A DNA stretch of 64,000 nt from assembly GCF_019805165.1 (NCBI RefSeq), contig NZ_RWIJ01000001.1:290077-354076 (forward strand). Direction: 5' to 3'. Numbering within the stretch: position 1 is the first letter of the stretch; each line of letters opens with the position of its first letter. The notes beneath the pieces were generated by a model. It searched no databases and had not been told where the DNA came from. It saw only the letters and a program-made list of their open reading frames with translations. The DNA comes from Azospirillum sp. 412522. GTDB taxonomy: Bacteria > Pseudomonadota > Alphaproteobacteria > Azospirillales > Azospirillaceae. A program made the position numbers and the translations under genes. Of this stretch, positions 9,503 through 18,562 are shown one piece after another.

Positions 9503-9721
9503 CCAGAAACGGGTTCGGGCATGTTTCCGCCGAGAAATTTTTCTGCTTGCATGCCATTAGCGTCCGTCTAACCTGAGGCTGGGCGGTTTCTTGCGGACGG
9601 TGTATTTGTCTCGCGCTGAGCAACTTTAGGGATAGGTGCCGCATGCAACCGGCAGGGGAAGCCGGTGGCGGCGGGGGTCGGTCGGCGGATGGGGTGCCAC
9701 GGCGATGACGGACATGGGGCG

Positions 9722-10678
9722 ATGACGGACAAGGACGGAGCGTCCGGAAACGGACCGAGCCTGAAGACGCGCCTGTATGCGTGGTGGGAAGGTTACGACC
9801 TGTCCGGCCTGAAGGCGAAGAAGGGCGAGGAGCAGTCGCAGGAGAAGGAGAAGCCGCAGGCCGCCGCTTCCGGCCCTGCTGGCCCCGGCCCCGGCATGAA
9901 CCGCTGGGGCAAGCCGCTATGGACCGCCACCCGCATCGAGGTGGCGGAGAAGATGTGGGGCGAGGGCTTCAACACCCCCGGCGGCGCCGACCACATCCCC
10001 TATCTGGTCAAGCCGCTGGGCCTGAACCCGGCGATGAGCGTGCTCGATCTCGCGGCCGGGCTTGGCGGCACCAGCCGTACCATGGCCGGCAAATACGGCT
10101 GCTGGGTCACCGGGCTGGAGGCGTCGGAACTGCTGGCGAAGGAGGGCATGGTCCGCTCCTTCAAGATGGGTCTGGAAAAGAAGGCGCCGATCGAGACCTT
10201 CAATCCCGAACATTTCGGCTATCCCAAGCGCGTCGACGCCATTGTCTACAAGGAAGGCCTGTTCTTCGTCCGCGACAAGGAACAGATGTTCGACGGGATG
10301 GAACTCGCACTGAAGCCGCGCGGCCATCTGCTGATCACCGACTATATCGCAGAAGCCGACGTGATTGGCGCCAAGGCGGTGCAGACCTGGTGCGACAAGG
10401 AACCGCTGACGCCGAACCTGTGGCCCAAGGACCGCATGGCCAACGCGTTCGCCCAGCGCAACCTCGACCTGCGTATCGCCGAGGACATCACCGACACCCA
10501 CCGCGGCCTGATCCTGTCCGCCATCCAGGGGCTGGTCGAGCATCTGGAGAAGTTCCAGCTCGATACACCCACCAAGCTGGCGGTCATGGAAGAAGTGGAA
10601 TTGTGGGCTCGCCGCGTCGCCGCCATCGAGGCCGGCATGCGGGTCTACCGGTTCTACGCGATCAAGCCGGCCGAGTAG
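9722..10678 (+). CDS. Class I SAM-dependent methyltransferase
   Basis: A 318-residue methyltransferase. A polar, Lys/Gly/Pro-rich N-terminal region (1-60) precedes the Rossmann domain. SAM-binding motif I is VLDLAAGLGGTSR, followed by GLEAS and DAIVYKEGLFFV. The overall layout (WEGYDLSGLKA at the start, GGADHIPYLVKPLGL before motif I) recalls small-molecule or phosphobase methyltransferases, but the substrate is not deducible. Start chosen at ATG 9722 with GGGG just upstream; a GTG at 9665 is possible. Confidence 0.85.
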   Translation: MTDKDGASGNGPSLKTRLYAWWEGYDLSGLKAKKGEEQSQEKEKPQAAASGPAGPGPGMNRWGKPLWTATRIEVAEKMWGEGFNTPGGADHIPYLVKPLGLNPAMSVLDLAAGLGGTSRTMAGKYGCWVTGLEASELLAKEGMVRSFKMGLEKKAPIETFNPEHFGYPKRVDAIVYKEGLFFVRDKEQMFDGMELALKPRGHLLITDYIAEADVIGAKAVQTWCDKEPLTPNLWPKDRMANAFAQRNLDLRIAEDITDTHRGLILSAIQGLVEHLEKFQLDTPTKLAVMEEVELWARRVAAIEAGMRVYRFYAIKPAE

Positions 10679-10747
10679 GGGCCGGAGTCTCGGGAGGCGG
10701 CATCCCTCCCGTCCCGGAAAAACTTTTGCGCGATTGCATTTTTCCAC

Positions 10748-10776
10748 TTGAGCGCGGCCACCGGTCTGGGTACATA
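10748..10776 (+). promoter_or_regulatory. Sigma-70-type promoter for tRNA-Leu/tRNA-Ala
   Basis: TTGAGC, a 17-bp spacer and TACATA lie about 32 bp before tRNA-Leu, suited to driving both tRNAs as one transcript. Confidence 0.65.
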
Positions 10777-10808
10777 GAGCGCCCCGCGTGACCCCAAGAA
10801 ACGCGGAC

Positions 10809-10895
10809 GCGCTTGTGGCGGAACTGGTAGACGCGCTAGGTTCAGGTCCTAGTGGCTGAAAGGCCGTGGGGGTTCGACTCCCTCCAAGCGCACCA
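10809..10895 (+). tRNA. tRNA-Leu (CAG)
   Basis: An 87-nt tRNA with encoded CCA. The acceptor GCGCTTG pairs with CAAGCGC. The anticodon arm CTAGG-TTCAGGT-CCTAG gives anticodon CAG. The long variable arm (TGGCTGAAAGGCC) is that of a type II tRNA. Confidence 0.96.
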
Positions 10896-10933
10896 ACACT
10901 TCATGTGTCGGTGAAGAGTACGAGAGGTATAGT

Positions 10934-11009
<76 letters not shown>

Positions 11010-11259
11010 TTTTCTCCCGCCTGTCGGAGCGGATAATTCCCGACCATTTCCGATCCATCCGGATATTTATCGGTACAGCCACTGTGGCTTTCCAGCATCA
11101 GGAAGACGCAGACAGGGTGTTACCACCTTGGGGCGCATGGCCGAACGGGTGCAGCGCACGGATAATCGCGCCTGTCGAATCGCAAACTCGCTTCCGCACG
11201 CTTCGACGAAAACACGCATCAGATCCGCACGCCATTCCGATTTTTCCGGAGCGCCCGCC

Positions 11260-11631
11260 ATGTCCACACGGATGGAACACGGGTTGAGGACGCTTGTCCT
11301 CGCCCTTTATGATGAAGCTGCATTGACGGCGGCTGCCAAGGGCCTGACCGGGCTTATGGCCGAACGGGCGGCCTTGTGCGAGGCGGCGAGCCTTGCCTCC
11401 GCCCCGGCCCGCCGCGCTGTGTCCGAAGAAGAGGTGTTGCGCGTCGTGCTGTCCGCCCGCCGGCTCCAGCGCCTGGGCGGCTCGCACGACGACCAGCCGG
11501 TGCTGGTTCCCGGCCTGTCGATGCTCCCGCCGCTGCATCGGACGGCGGTTACGATGAAGCCACGCCGGGGCCGTCTGGCCCTCTGGGCGATGCGCTCGCT
11601 CGCTCGGCACCCCTCGGCGCCGCTGATCTGA
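11260..11631 (+). CDS. Hypothetical protein
   Basis: I do not recognise this 123-residue protein. It starts MSTRMEHGLRTLVLALYDEA and is largely helical, Ala/Leu/Arg-rich, with a central SEEEVLRVVLSARRLQRLGG segment and a basic tail. GGAG lies 8 bp before ATG 11260, and third codon positions are G/C-rich as in neighbouring genes, supporting real coding. No membrane segment or known motif is seen. Confidence 0.6.
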   Translation: MSTRMEHGLRTLVLALYDEAALTAAAKGLTGLMAERAALCEAASLASAPARRAVSEEEVLRVVLSARRLQRLGGSHDDQPVLVPGLSMLPPLHRTAVTMKPRRGRLALWAMRSLARHPSAPLI

Positions 11632-12031
11632 CGTGCGCCGGCTGACGGGCCGTTGCTGCCTTCGCCGCAGCGCTCCGTCAGCCGGCGCCCCATCCGGATC
11701 CAGGCCCTTTATCGCGTGGTTCCAGTGCTCCCGGGGGAGCTATCGCGGATGCGCGCTGGCGCGCCGCCGCGCGGCGGGTTACATACAGCAAGGCTGTGCT
11801 TGCGCCGCAGCGATTGCGTCGCAAGCTTCCGCGCCTGCGTCGGATTGGCCTTCCCGGAGTTGACCTTTGACCAGTGGACAGTTGACCAGCCTGCCGCCCG
11901 TCACCCTATCCATGCATTGGCTTTTCATGCGGCTTTTCATGCGGCTTCCCAAACAGCCCTCCACGCGCGGTCCCTTCGCCGCCGCGTGCCGCTTGGCTCC
12001 CCAGCACTGATTTCCGGGGATCGCAACGGGC
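11632..12031. other. Intergenic region without a convincing gene
   Basis: About 400 bp. No frame gives a protein with a plausible start and codon use. It contains a short tandem repeat at 11919-11947 and probably the promoter of the following gene. Confidence 0.5.
11919..11947. repeat. 12-bp tandem repeat (2.4 copies)
   Basis: The unit GGCTTTTCATGC occurs twice in tandem with a partial third copy, about 85 bp before the glutathionylspermidine-synthase-like gene. It could be a binding site or simple slippage. Confidence 0.6.
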
Positions 12032-13222
12032 ATGCGCAGGACGACGATGAAGCCGCGTGCCGATTGGCGCCCGGGTCTCCGCAAATATCCCTATGGCGTA
12101 CGCGCCATGTCGGCCGGGGCCGCTTGGCGGGAGGACACCGTCTATGAGTTCACCGCCTCGCAGATCGACCTGATCGAAAGCGTGGCGGACGAACTGCACA
12201 GCATGATCGCCGTGGCCGTGCGTCATGTGATGGAGCACAAGCTGTTCGCCTCGCTCGGCATCCGCGGCGAACTGGCCCGCATGCTGGAGGCGTCCTGGGT
12301 TGGCTACTGGGCCGGCGGGCGGCGCAACGAGCGGGCGGGCGGGCTCGCCGGCCGGCTGACGCTGGCCTATGACGGGCGCGACAGCGTCAAGCTGCTGGGC
12401 TGCAACTACGACACCACGGAAGGGCTGTTCGCCGCCTCGATGATCCAGCGGAACTGGCGCGAGGCGATGGCGCCCGATGCCAACCAGTTCAACGGCCTGC
12501 ACGAGGCGCTGGTGGAGCGGTGGGAGGAACTGGCGACCGGCTTGCCCGGCCGCGGCCGCATGCACGCGACCTGCGCCACCCCGGATCCGGTGCGAGAGGG
12601 CGAATTGGTCTATCTTGCCGCCACCGCGGCGGAGGCCGGCATCGACACCAGGCTGCTGCCGCTGCAGTCCATTGCCTGGGACGGCCGGCGGTTCCTCGAC
12701 GACGAGGGGCAGCCGATCTCCTGGCTGGCGAAGCTCTATCCGTGGGACGGGCTGGCCGATGACGGATTCCTTCAGCGCCTGCGCAGCAGCGGCATGAGCG
12801 TGCTGTCGCCACTGTGGTGTTGGCTGTGGTCGAACCACGGGCTGCTGGCGGTGCTGTCCTACCTGTACCCGCGCCATCCGAACCTGTGCCGCGCCGCGCT
12901 GGACCCCGGCGGCTTGACGGGAGCCGACATGGTGACCGTGCGTGCCCTGCACGGGCTGGACGGTGCGCCGACCCGCATCCTGGAGCACGGCGCGACGATC
13001 GCCGACGATGGGCCGGACATCGGCGAGGATGTCGCGGCCCATGGCGCGGTCTGGCTGGAAACTCCGTCCTGCTTCCGCGAGGAGGACACGCGGGCCGTCC
13101 TGCACGCCTGGATCGTCGGCGACAAATGCCTGGGCATGGGGGTGCGGGAATCCGCCGATCCACGCCTGGGCGCTGGCGTCGGCCCGGACTCGGCGATGGT
13201 CCCGCACCTGTTCAGGGGCTGA
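12032..13222 (+). CDS. Glutathionylspermidine synthase family protein (YgiC-like ATP-grasp)
   Basis: A 396-residue protein of the Gsp-synthase C-terminal-domain family, ATP-grasp ligases joining a carboxylate to an amine. Family features are the start MRRTTMKPRADW, the YEFTASQIDLIESVADELHSM helix, an ...RFDLAYDG-type segment seen here as RLTLAYDGRDSVKLLGCNYDTTEG, WDGRRFLDDEGQPISWLAKLYPWD, and a C-terminal ETPSCF...HAWIVGDKCLGMGVRES. As in YgiC/YjfC, no amidase domain is fused. The true substrate in this group is unknown. The family's frequent small membrane partner is not next to it. Confidence 0.85.
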   Translation: MRRTTMKPRADWRPGLRKYPYGVRAMSAGAAWREDTVYEFTASQIDLIESVADELHSMIAVAVRHVMEHKLFASLGIRGELARMLEASWVGYWAGGRRNERAGGLAGRLTLAYDGRDSVKLLGCNYDTTEGLFAASMIQRNWREAMAPDANQFNGLHEALVERWEELATGLPGRGRMHATCATPDPVREGELVYLAATAAEAGIDTRLLPLQSIAWDGRRFLDDEGQPISWLAKLYPWDGLADDGFLQRLRSSGMSVLSPLWCWLWSNHGLLAVLSYLYPRHPNLCRAALDPGGLTGADMVTVRALHGLDGAPTRILEHGATIADDGPDIGEDVAAHGAVWLETPSCFREEDTRAVLHAWIVGDKCLGMGVRESADPRLGAGVGPDSAMVPHLFRG

Positions 13223-13254
13223 TTGCCCGGCTTCAGGGACTGACTGCGGGGGGG

Positions 13255-13473
13255 TCAGGGGGCGAAGGGGTTCTTCAGCGCCGGGCCGAAAGTCGCCTTG
13301 CGGGCGGCCCGCCAGATGCTTTCGGCTGCCAGATCGTTACCGCGGTCGGCGATGGCCATCCCGGCCACGCCGGGCTGATGGCTGAGCCAGTCGCGCAGCA
13401 AATTCTCGAAACGCGTGACCTCCCGTGGGTCGTCGCTGGACATGGTGATCGAAACGGTCAGTTCGGTGGTCAT
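13255..13473 (-). CDS. Small hypothetical protein
   Basis: A 72-residue protein of unknown function, MTTELTVSITMSSDDPREV..., with a mixed alpha/beta look (beta strand 1-10, helix 18-32). A strong AGGAGG lies 9 bp before ATG 13473, which supports it as a real gene. It converges on the Gsp-like gene. Confidence 0.65.
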   Translation of the reverse strand: MTTELTVSITMSSDDPREVTRFENLLRDWLSHQPGVAGMAIADRGNDLAAESIWRAARKATFGPALKNPFAP

Positions 13474-13680
13474 GGCCGGTTCCCTCCTGGCGGTTGGACG
13501 GACCGGTCAACCCGGCAGATCGGCCGGACCGGCTCCGTGGACGAGAAGGTGCCCCCCTATGCACTGACCGAAGCCTGCGCGTCCCTTCCGGCATGCGCAA
13601 TGAAAAAGGCGGGGTATGCCCCCGCCTTCCTTGCCGCCCGTCCGCAGGGAACTTTTCCGCCGGACCCTTTCGGCAACCCG

Positions 13681-14319
13681 TTACTTCGGGTCCGACTTGC
13701 CGCCGGGAATGGCGATGCTGGCGATCTGCTTCTGCAATTCGTCGATCTGCTTCTGCAACTCGTCGAAGGTGGCGCCGGTCGTGCCGGCGGGCGCGGCGGT
13801 GGGCGTCGGGCCCGCCGGGCGTTGTCCGCCGGGTGCCTCGTCCGGAGCGCCGGCGGCGCCGAAGGGCGTGAACATGCGCATGGCCCGCTCGAACATCGCC
13901 ATGTTCTGCTTGTTGACCTCGTCCAAACGGCCGAACGGGAACATGCCGCCCAGCGTGTTCTGGAAATAGTCGCGCATCTGCTCCTGATTGCGGGAGAAGG
14001 CCTGCATCGAATATTCCAGATAACGCGGCACCACCGACTGCATGTTGTCGCCGTAGAAACCGATCAACTGGCGCAGGAAGCTGATGGGCAGAAGGTTCTG
14101 CCCCTTGCTCTCCTCCTCCACGATGATCTGGGTCAGGACGGACCGGGTGATGTCCTCCCCGGTCTTCGCGTCATAGACCACGAAGTCCAGCCCGTCCTTC
14201 ACCATCTGGCAGAGATGGTCCAGCGTGACGTAGCTGCTGGTGGCGGTATTGTAGAGCCGCCGGTTGGCGTACTTCTTGATCGTGATCGGAGCGGACTTCT
14301 GGTCTTCCTTGTCGGCCAT
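13681..14319 (-). CDS. phaR: Polyhydroxyalkanoate synthesis repressor PhaR
   Basis: A DNA- and granule-binding repressor that switches on phasin genes when PHA granules titrate it. The 212 residues carry the PHB/PHA accumulation regulator DNA-binding domain (about 10-75: ITIKKYANRRLYNTATSSYVTL..., VVYDAKTGEDITRSVLTQIIVEEE). A second helical domain follows (QLIGFYGDNMQSVVPRYLEYSM..., QMRDYFQ). The tail ends in a heptad coiled coil (FDELQKQIDELQKQIASI). Start ATG 14319 matches family starts (MADKEDQKSAPITIKKYANRR). It is divergent from the PHA synthase genes, as usual. Confidence 0.95.
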   Translation of the reverse strand: MADKEDQKSAPITIKKYANRRLYNTATSSYVTLDHLCQMVKDGLDFVVYDAKTGEDITRSVLTQIIVEEESKGQNLLPISFLRQLIGFYGDNMQSVVPRYLEYSMQAFSRNQEQMRDYFQNTLGGMFPFGRLDEVNKQNMAMFERAMRMFTPFGAAGAPDEAPGGQRPAGPTPTAAPAGTTGATFDELQKQIDELQKQIASIAIPGGKSDPK

Positions 14320-14542
14320 CGAGGACTCTTTCAAGAAGGGACGTGTTCCTGACACGGGACAAGCGTCGGATACAGGCGGCGGAAATTGTTCCGTCATTAG
14401 AACTACTCGAAGGGATAGCAATTTGTCCAGCGTTGCGCCGCGGCATAGCGCCGCGGTTGCGCTGGAGCCACCGGTTCGGACGGCCAGGACGGGCGCGTCC
14501 GGGGGGCCTCCCGCCGATACCCGAAAGGTCAGGTGGGGAGCC

Positions 14543-15187
14543 ATGCCGGACTGGTCAATCCGCCCCGGCCGCCCCTATAATCCGGCCATGGCCGACCCGT
14601 CGAACCCAGACCGCCCTTCCGATCCGTCCGCCGCCGACCCGCCTTCCTACGAATCGCTGGCGCGCCGTTACCTCGACCTGTGGCAGGACCAATGGACGGC
14701 CTGCGCCGCCGATCCGGAGGCGGCGGACATGATGACCCGCCTGTTTCAAATGATGGGACAAGGGGCCGCACCGTTCGGATTCGGCCCGGTTGGCTTTGGA
14801 CAGGCTGGCTTTGGCGGTTTCGGCTTCAACGGCGGCTCGATGGCCGGCACCGGCTGGGATCCCCGTCCGGCGCCATTCTCCGACACCGGCTCCCCCCAAC
14901 ACGGACGGCCTTCCGATGAGCGAGCGTCTGGCGGACGACAGGAGGGCGGGCGGGACCCAGCCCCGCCGAGCGATGCGGCAGGGGCCGCGCCCGCTGGCCC
15001 TGCATCTGACGGCGGCTCTGGGCAGCTTGCTCAGCTCCTCGGCCGCATTGCCGCTCTTGAGGAACGGCTTGCTTCCCTGGAATCCGGCCCTGCGGGACCG
15101 GGCCGCGGCACTCAGGGAGGACATGGCGCGGGCCGATCGGCAGCGAAGGGCGGCTCCCGACGGCGATCGCCTGACGCGGGAAGTTGA
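14543..15187 (+). CDS. PHA synthase accessory protein (PhaE-like candidate)
   Basis: A 214-residue protein placed directly before phaC. An N-terminal helical block (YESLARRYLDLWQDQWTACA, then DMMTRLFQMMGQ) resembles the start of PhaE/phasin-type proteins. A Gly/Phe-rich linker (FGFGPVGFGQAGFGGFGFNG) and a C-terminal coiled coil (LAQLLGRIAALEERLASLES) follow, then a basic tail. Start ATG 14543 is chosen for the GGTGGGGAG site just upstream; ATG 14588 is an alternative. The last 270 bp overlap phaC in another frame, and both frames look coding. The PhaE assignment rests on context and on the class III look of the synthase, not on a firm motif. Confidence 0.65.
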   Translation: MPDWSIRPGRPYNPAMADPSNPDRPSDPSAADPPSYESLARRYLDLWQDQWTACAADPEAADMMTRLFQMMGQGAAPFGFGPVGFGQAGFGGFGFNGGSMAGTGWDPRPAPFSDTGSPQHGRPSDERASGGRQEGGRDPAPPSDAAGAAPAGPASDGGSGQLAQLLGRIAALEERLASLESGPAGPGRGTQGGHGAGRSAAKGGSRRRSPDAGS

Positions 15188-16205
15188 CCGCGAGATCCGT
15201 CGCCGCATCGACGCCGTCCTGACGGGGGTCGAGCGCTACCGCCGCCACCCCTACCGCCGTGACCTGCCCGATCCGCCGACGGTCTGGGCGGAAGGCGGGT
15301 CGCGCCTGCTGGATTACGGGGCCGGGGAACGGGCTGGCGGCCGGCCGGTCCTGTTCGTGCCGTCGCTGGTCAACCGTGGCTATATCCTGGACCTGTCGTG
15401 CGACCGGAGCCTGATGCGCTGGCTCGCGGCGCGCGGTTTCCGGCCGCTTCTGCTGGATTGGGGCAGGCCGGGGCCGATGGAGCGCCGCTTCACCCTGACC
15501 GACTACATCGCCGGCCGGCTGGAGCGGGCGCTGGATTTCGTGGTGGAGGCGGTGGGCGCCCCTGTGCCGGTGGTCGGCTATTGCATGGGCGGGCTGCTGG
15601 CCGCGGCGCTGGCGCAACGCCGGCCGCGCTCGCTCGCCGGGCTTGGGCTGATGGCCACGCCCTGGGATTTCCATGCCGAGGATGCGGCGACCGCGCGCCG
15701 GGTGGCGACCTTCATCCAACCCTGGGGACCGGTTCTGGAACGGTGGGGCGAACTGCCCACCGATGCCTTGCAGGCGCTGTTCGCCCAGCTCGACCCGCTG
15801 CTGGCGCTGAAGAAGTTTGCCGGATTCGCCCGCATGGCGCCCGAATCCCGTGCCGCGACCGCCTTCGTCGCGCTGGAGGACTGGCTGAACGACGGGGTGC
15901 CGCTGGTGGCGGGGGTGGCGCGCGACGCGCTGGCCGGCTGGTACGGGCGCAACGACACGATGGCCGGGTCGTGGATGGTGGCCGGGCTGCCGGTCGATCC
16001 CGGCGCCATCCGCGTGCCCGCCCTGGCCCTGATCCCGGAGCGCGACCGCATCGTCCCGCCGGCCTCCGCCCTGGCCCTGCCGGCTGCGATTCCCGGTGCC
16101 CGGATCCTGCGTCCGCCGCTTGGCCATATCGGAATGGTGGTGAGTGCCGGCGCCGAGACGGGAGTGTGGAATCCGCTGGCCGAATGGCTTGCTGCGACAG
16201 GTTAG
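14916..16205 (+). CDS. phaC: Poly(3-hydroxyalkanoate) synthase, class III PhaC-like
   Basis: An alpha/beta-hydrolase-fold PHA polymerase using 3-hydroxyacyl-CoA. The nucleophile elbow is GYCMGG (Cys in the lipase box), the Asp lies in LALIPERDRIVPP, and the His in PPLGHIGMVVS. The GHIGM-VS form is the class III pattern. At 429 residues it is longer than typical class III (about 355) and shorter than class I (about 590). Other synthase segments are VLFVPSLVNRGYILDL and LLLDWGRPG. The start is ATG 14916 (or 14973), so it overlaps the preceding gene by 215-272 bp. A phaA-phaB pair follows. Confidence 0.85.
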   Translation: MSERLADDRRAGGTQPRRAMRQGPRPLALHLTAALGSLLSSSAALPLLRNGLLPWNPALRDRAAALREDMARADRQRRAAPDGDRLTREVDREIRRRIDAVLTGVERYRRHPYRRDLPDPPTVWAEGGSRLLDYGAGERAGGRPVLFVPSLVNRGYILDLSCDRSLMRWLAARGFRPLLLDWGRPGPMERRFTLTDYIAGRLERALDFVVEAVGAPVPVVGYCMGGLLAAALAQRRPRSLAGLGLMATPWDFHAEDAATARRVATFIQPWGPVLERWGELPTDALQALFAQLDPLLALKKFAGFARMAPESRAATAFVALEDWLNDGVPLVAGVARDALAGWYGRNDTMAGSWMVAGLPVDPGAIRVPALALIPERDRIVPPASALALPAAIPGARILRPPLGHIGMVVSAGAETGVWNPLAEWLAATG

Positions 16206-16225
16206 CGCCGCGACCTTCAGCCAGC

Positions 16226-16255
16226 TTGCACCCGTCACCTTACCCGACTTAAGGT
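16226..16255 (+). promoter_or_regulatory. Possible promoter of phaA
   Basis: TTGCAC, an 18-bp spacer and TAAGGT lie about 65 bp before phaA. The match is moderate. phaA may also be read from the phaC transcript. Confidence 0.35.
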
Positions 16256-16318
16256 AACATTCACTCCGAGCGTCCCACCAGCGCCATAATAAAACTGTCC
16301 TATTTCGAGGAGCGTCAA

Positions 16319-17494
16319 ATGACCGAGGTTGTCATCGCCGGTGCCGCCCGTACGCCCATCGGCAGCTTCAACGGTGCACTCAGCGCCGTTCCCGCCCATG
16401 TTCTGGGTGAGGTCGCGATTCGCGAAGCGCTGGCCCGTGCCAAGACTGATGCGGCGGAAGTGAACGAAGTCATCATGGGCCAGATTCTGACCGCCGGTCA
16501 GGGCCAGAACCCCGCCCGCCAGGCCGCCGTCAATGCCGGCATTCCGGTTGAGGCGACCGCCATCGGCATCAACCAGCTCTGCGGTTCGGGGCTGCGTGCG
16601 GTTGCCCTGGGCTATCAGGCGATCCGGAACGGCGACGCCGACATCATGGTCGTCGGCGGGCAGGAGAGCATGAGCATGGCCCCGCATGCCATGCATCTGC
16701 GCAACGGCACCAAGATGGGCCCGGCCTCGCTGGCCGACACCATGCTGGTGGACGGTCTGACCGATGCCTTCAAGGGCTATCATATGGGGACCACGGCGGA
16801 GAACATCGCCCAGAAGTGGCAGCTGACCCGCGAGGAGCAGGACGCCTTCGCCGCCGCCAGCCAGCAGAAGGCCGAGGCCGCCCAGAAGGCCGGCCGATTC
16901 AAGGACGAGATCGTCCCGGTCACCATCAAGGGCCGCAAGGGCGACGTCGTCGTGTCGGACGACGAGTATCCGAAGCACGGCACCACCGCCGAATCGCTGG
17001 CGAAGCTGCGCCCGGCCTTCTCGAAGGACGGCACGGTGACCGCCGGCAACGCGTCGGGCATCAATGACGGCGCCGCAGCCCTGGTGCTGATGACGGCGGA
17101 GAACGCGGCCAAGCGCGGCGTCACCCCGCTGGCCCGCATCGTCTCCTGGGCCACCGCCGGCGTCGATCCGGCGGTCATGGGCACCGGCCCGATCCCGGCC
17201 TCGCGCAAGGCCCTGGAGAAGGCCGGCTGGACCGTCGACGATCTCGACCTGATCGAGGCGAACGAGGCCTTCGCGGCCCAGGCGCTGTCGGTCAACAAGG
17301 ATCTCGGCTGGGACACCAGCAAGGTCAACGTCAACGGCGGCGCCATCGCGCTCGGCCACCCGGTCGGCGCTTCGGGTGCCCGCGTGCTGACCACGCTGCT
17401 GTTCGAAATGCAGAAGCGTGACGCGAAGAAGGGTCTCGCCACCCTGTGCATCGGTGGCGGCATGGGCATCGCCCTCTGCGTCCAGCGCGACTGA
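16319..17494 (+). CDS. phaA: Acetyl-CoA C-acetyltransferase (beta-ketothiolase)
   Basis: This enzyme condenses two acetyl-CoA to acetoacetyl-CoA, the first step of PHB synthesis. The 391 residues are full thiolase length. The nucleophilic Cys is in [10 protein letters not shown] (about 89), the catalytic His in [17 protein letters not shown] (about 349), and the second Cys in [17 protein letters not shown] precedes ATG 16319. It lies between phaC and phaB in the PHA locus, so PHB is the likely physiological product. Confidence 0.97.
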   Translation: MTEVVIAGAARTPIGSFNGALSAVPAHVLGEVAIREALARAKTDAAEVNEVIMGQILTAGQGQNPARQAAVNAGIPVEATAIGINQLCGSGLRAVALGYQAIRNGDADIMVVGGQESMSMAPHAMHLRNGTKMGPASLADTMLVDGLTDAFKGYHMGTTAENIAQKWQLTREEQDAFAAASQQKAEAAQKAGRFKDEIVPVTIKGRKGDVVVSDDEYPKHGTTAESLAKLRPAFSKDGTVTAGNASGINDGAAALVLMTAENAAKRGVTPLARIVSWATAGVDPAVMGTGPIPASRKALEKAGWTVDDLDLIEANEAFAAQALSVNKDLGWDTSKVNVNGGAIALGHPVGASGARVLTTLLFEMQKRDAKKGLATLCIGGGMGIALCVQRD

Positions 17495-17503
17495 GGACCG
17501 GAC

Positions 17504-17532
17504 GGGCCGCTGTCGAACTCGGCAAGCGGCCC
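17504..17532 (+). terminator. Hairpin between phaA and phaB
   Basis: The inverted repeat GGGCCGCT / AGCGGCCC has a 13-nt loop and no T run. It may stabilise or attenuate the phaA-phaB transcript. Confidence 0.4.
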
Positions 17533-17641
17533 GCTTCGCTCAAGGCATGGGAATCCGCCGGACCTGCGGAGGATGTCTCGTACCCAACAATAAGAATTCA
17601 AAGAAACCAACCAACCATCACTAAATCTGGGGAGAAGAACT

Positions 17642-18364
17642 ATGGCTCGTGTTGCAGTCGTCACTGGTGGCACCCGCGGCATCGGCGAGGCGGTTGCCGT
17701 CGCCCTGAAGAATGCCGGTTATACGGTCGCCGCCAACTATGCCGGCAACGATCAGGCGGCCGAGGAGTTCACCGCCCGCACCGGCATCCCGACCTACAAG
17801 TTCGATGTCGCGGACTTCGACGCCTGCAAGAAGGGCATCGCCGCGATCGAGGGTGACCTCGGTCCGGTCGACGTGCTGATCAACAACGCCGGCATCACCC
17901 GGGACGGCGTGATGCACCGCATGACCTACCAGCAGTGGGAGGCGGTGATCCACACCAACCTGTCCTCCTGCTTCAACATGTGCCGCAACGTCATCGACGG
18001 CATGCGCGAGCGTGGCTTCGGCCGCATCGTCAACATCGGCTCGATCAACGGCCAGGCCGGCCAGTACGGTCAGGTCAACTACGCCGCGGCGAAGTCGGGC
18101 ATCCACGGCTTCACCAAGGCGCTGGCGCAGGAGAGCGCGGCCAAGGGCATCACCGTCAACGCCATCGCGCCCGGCTACATCGACACCGACATGGTGCGCG
18201 CGGTGCCGGCCAACGTGCTGGAGAAGATCGTCGCCCGCATCCCGGTCGGCCGCCTCGGCCGTGCGTCGGAGATCGCCAATGCCGTCCTGTTCCTGGTGAA
18301 CGACGACAACGGCTTCATGACCGGCTCGACCCTGTCGATCAACGGCGGCCAGCACATGTATTGA
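17642..18364 (+). CDS. phaB: Acetoacetyl-CoA reductase
   Basis: An NADPH-dependent short-chain dehydrogenase reducing acetoacetyl-CoA to (R)-3-hydroxybutyryl-CoA, the PHB monomer. The 240 residues show the cofactor motif TGGTRGIG (about 9-16), NNAGIT, the catalytic Ser in NIGSINGQAGQ, and Y-x-x-x-K in NYAAAKSG. The C-terminus NGGQHMY is the PhaB ending. GGGGAG lies 8 bp before ATG. It is 147 bp downstream of phaA. Confidence 0.97.
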   Translation: MARVAVVTGGTRGIGEAVAVALKNAGYTVAANYAGNDQAAEEFTARTGIPTYKFDVADFDACKKGIAAIEGDLGPVDVLINNAGITRDGVMHRMTYQQWEAVIHTNLSSCFNMCRNVIDGMRERGFGRIVNIGSINGQAGQYGQVNYAAAKSGIHGFTKALAQESAAKGITVNAIAPGYIDTDMVRAVPANVLEKIVARIPVGRLGRASEIANAVLFLVNDDNGFMTGSTLSINGGQHMY

Positions 18365-18562
18365 TCCCGGACCGGGTCTCGCATCCCGGTTCATGACCTG
18401 CGGCGAAACCCCTTTCCCGCGCTTGGACGGACCCGTGGTCCGCCGGGGGTGGGGGAGGGGTTTTCTTTTTGGTTCAGTTCCCGCCGCACTTGACGGACCG
18501 GCCGCCGAGTTGAAGGTTATCGTCCGCTTCGGACGCACCACCCACACACTGGACACCTTGCG

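Noticed and set aside
11098..11610. Minus-strand open frame opposite the 123-residue hypothetical gene
   Set aside because: No ribosome-binding site and shadow-type composition; the plus strand has the better codon pattern.
14320..14542. A PhaR operator in the phaR-phaC divergent region
   Set aside because: I looked for the CTGC-N3-GCAG type site and found only GC-rich direct repeats (GCGCCGCGG twice), not enough to claim a site.
17495..17641. Riboswitch or attenuator peptide between phaA and phaB
   Set aside because: Only one simple hairpin is seen and no short leader peptide or alternative pairing.
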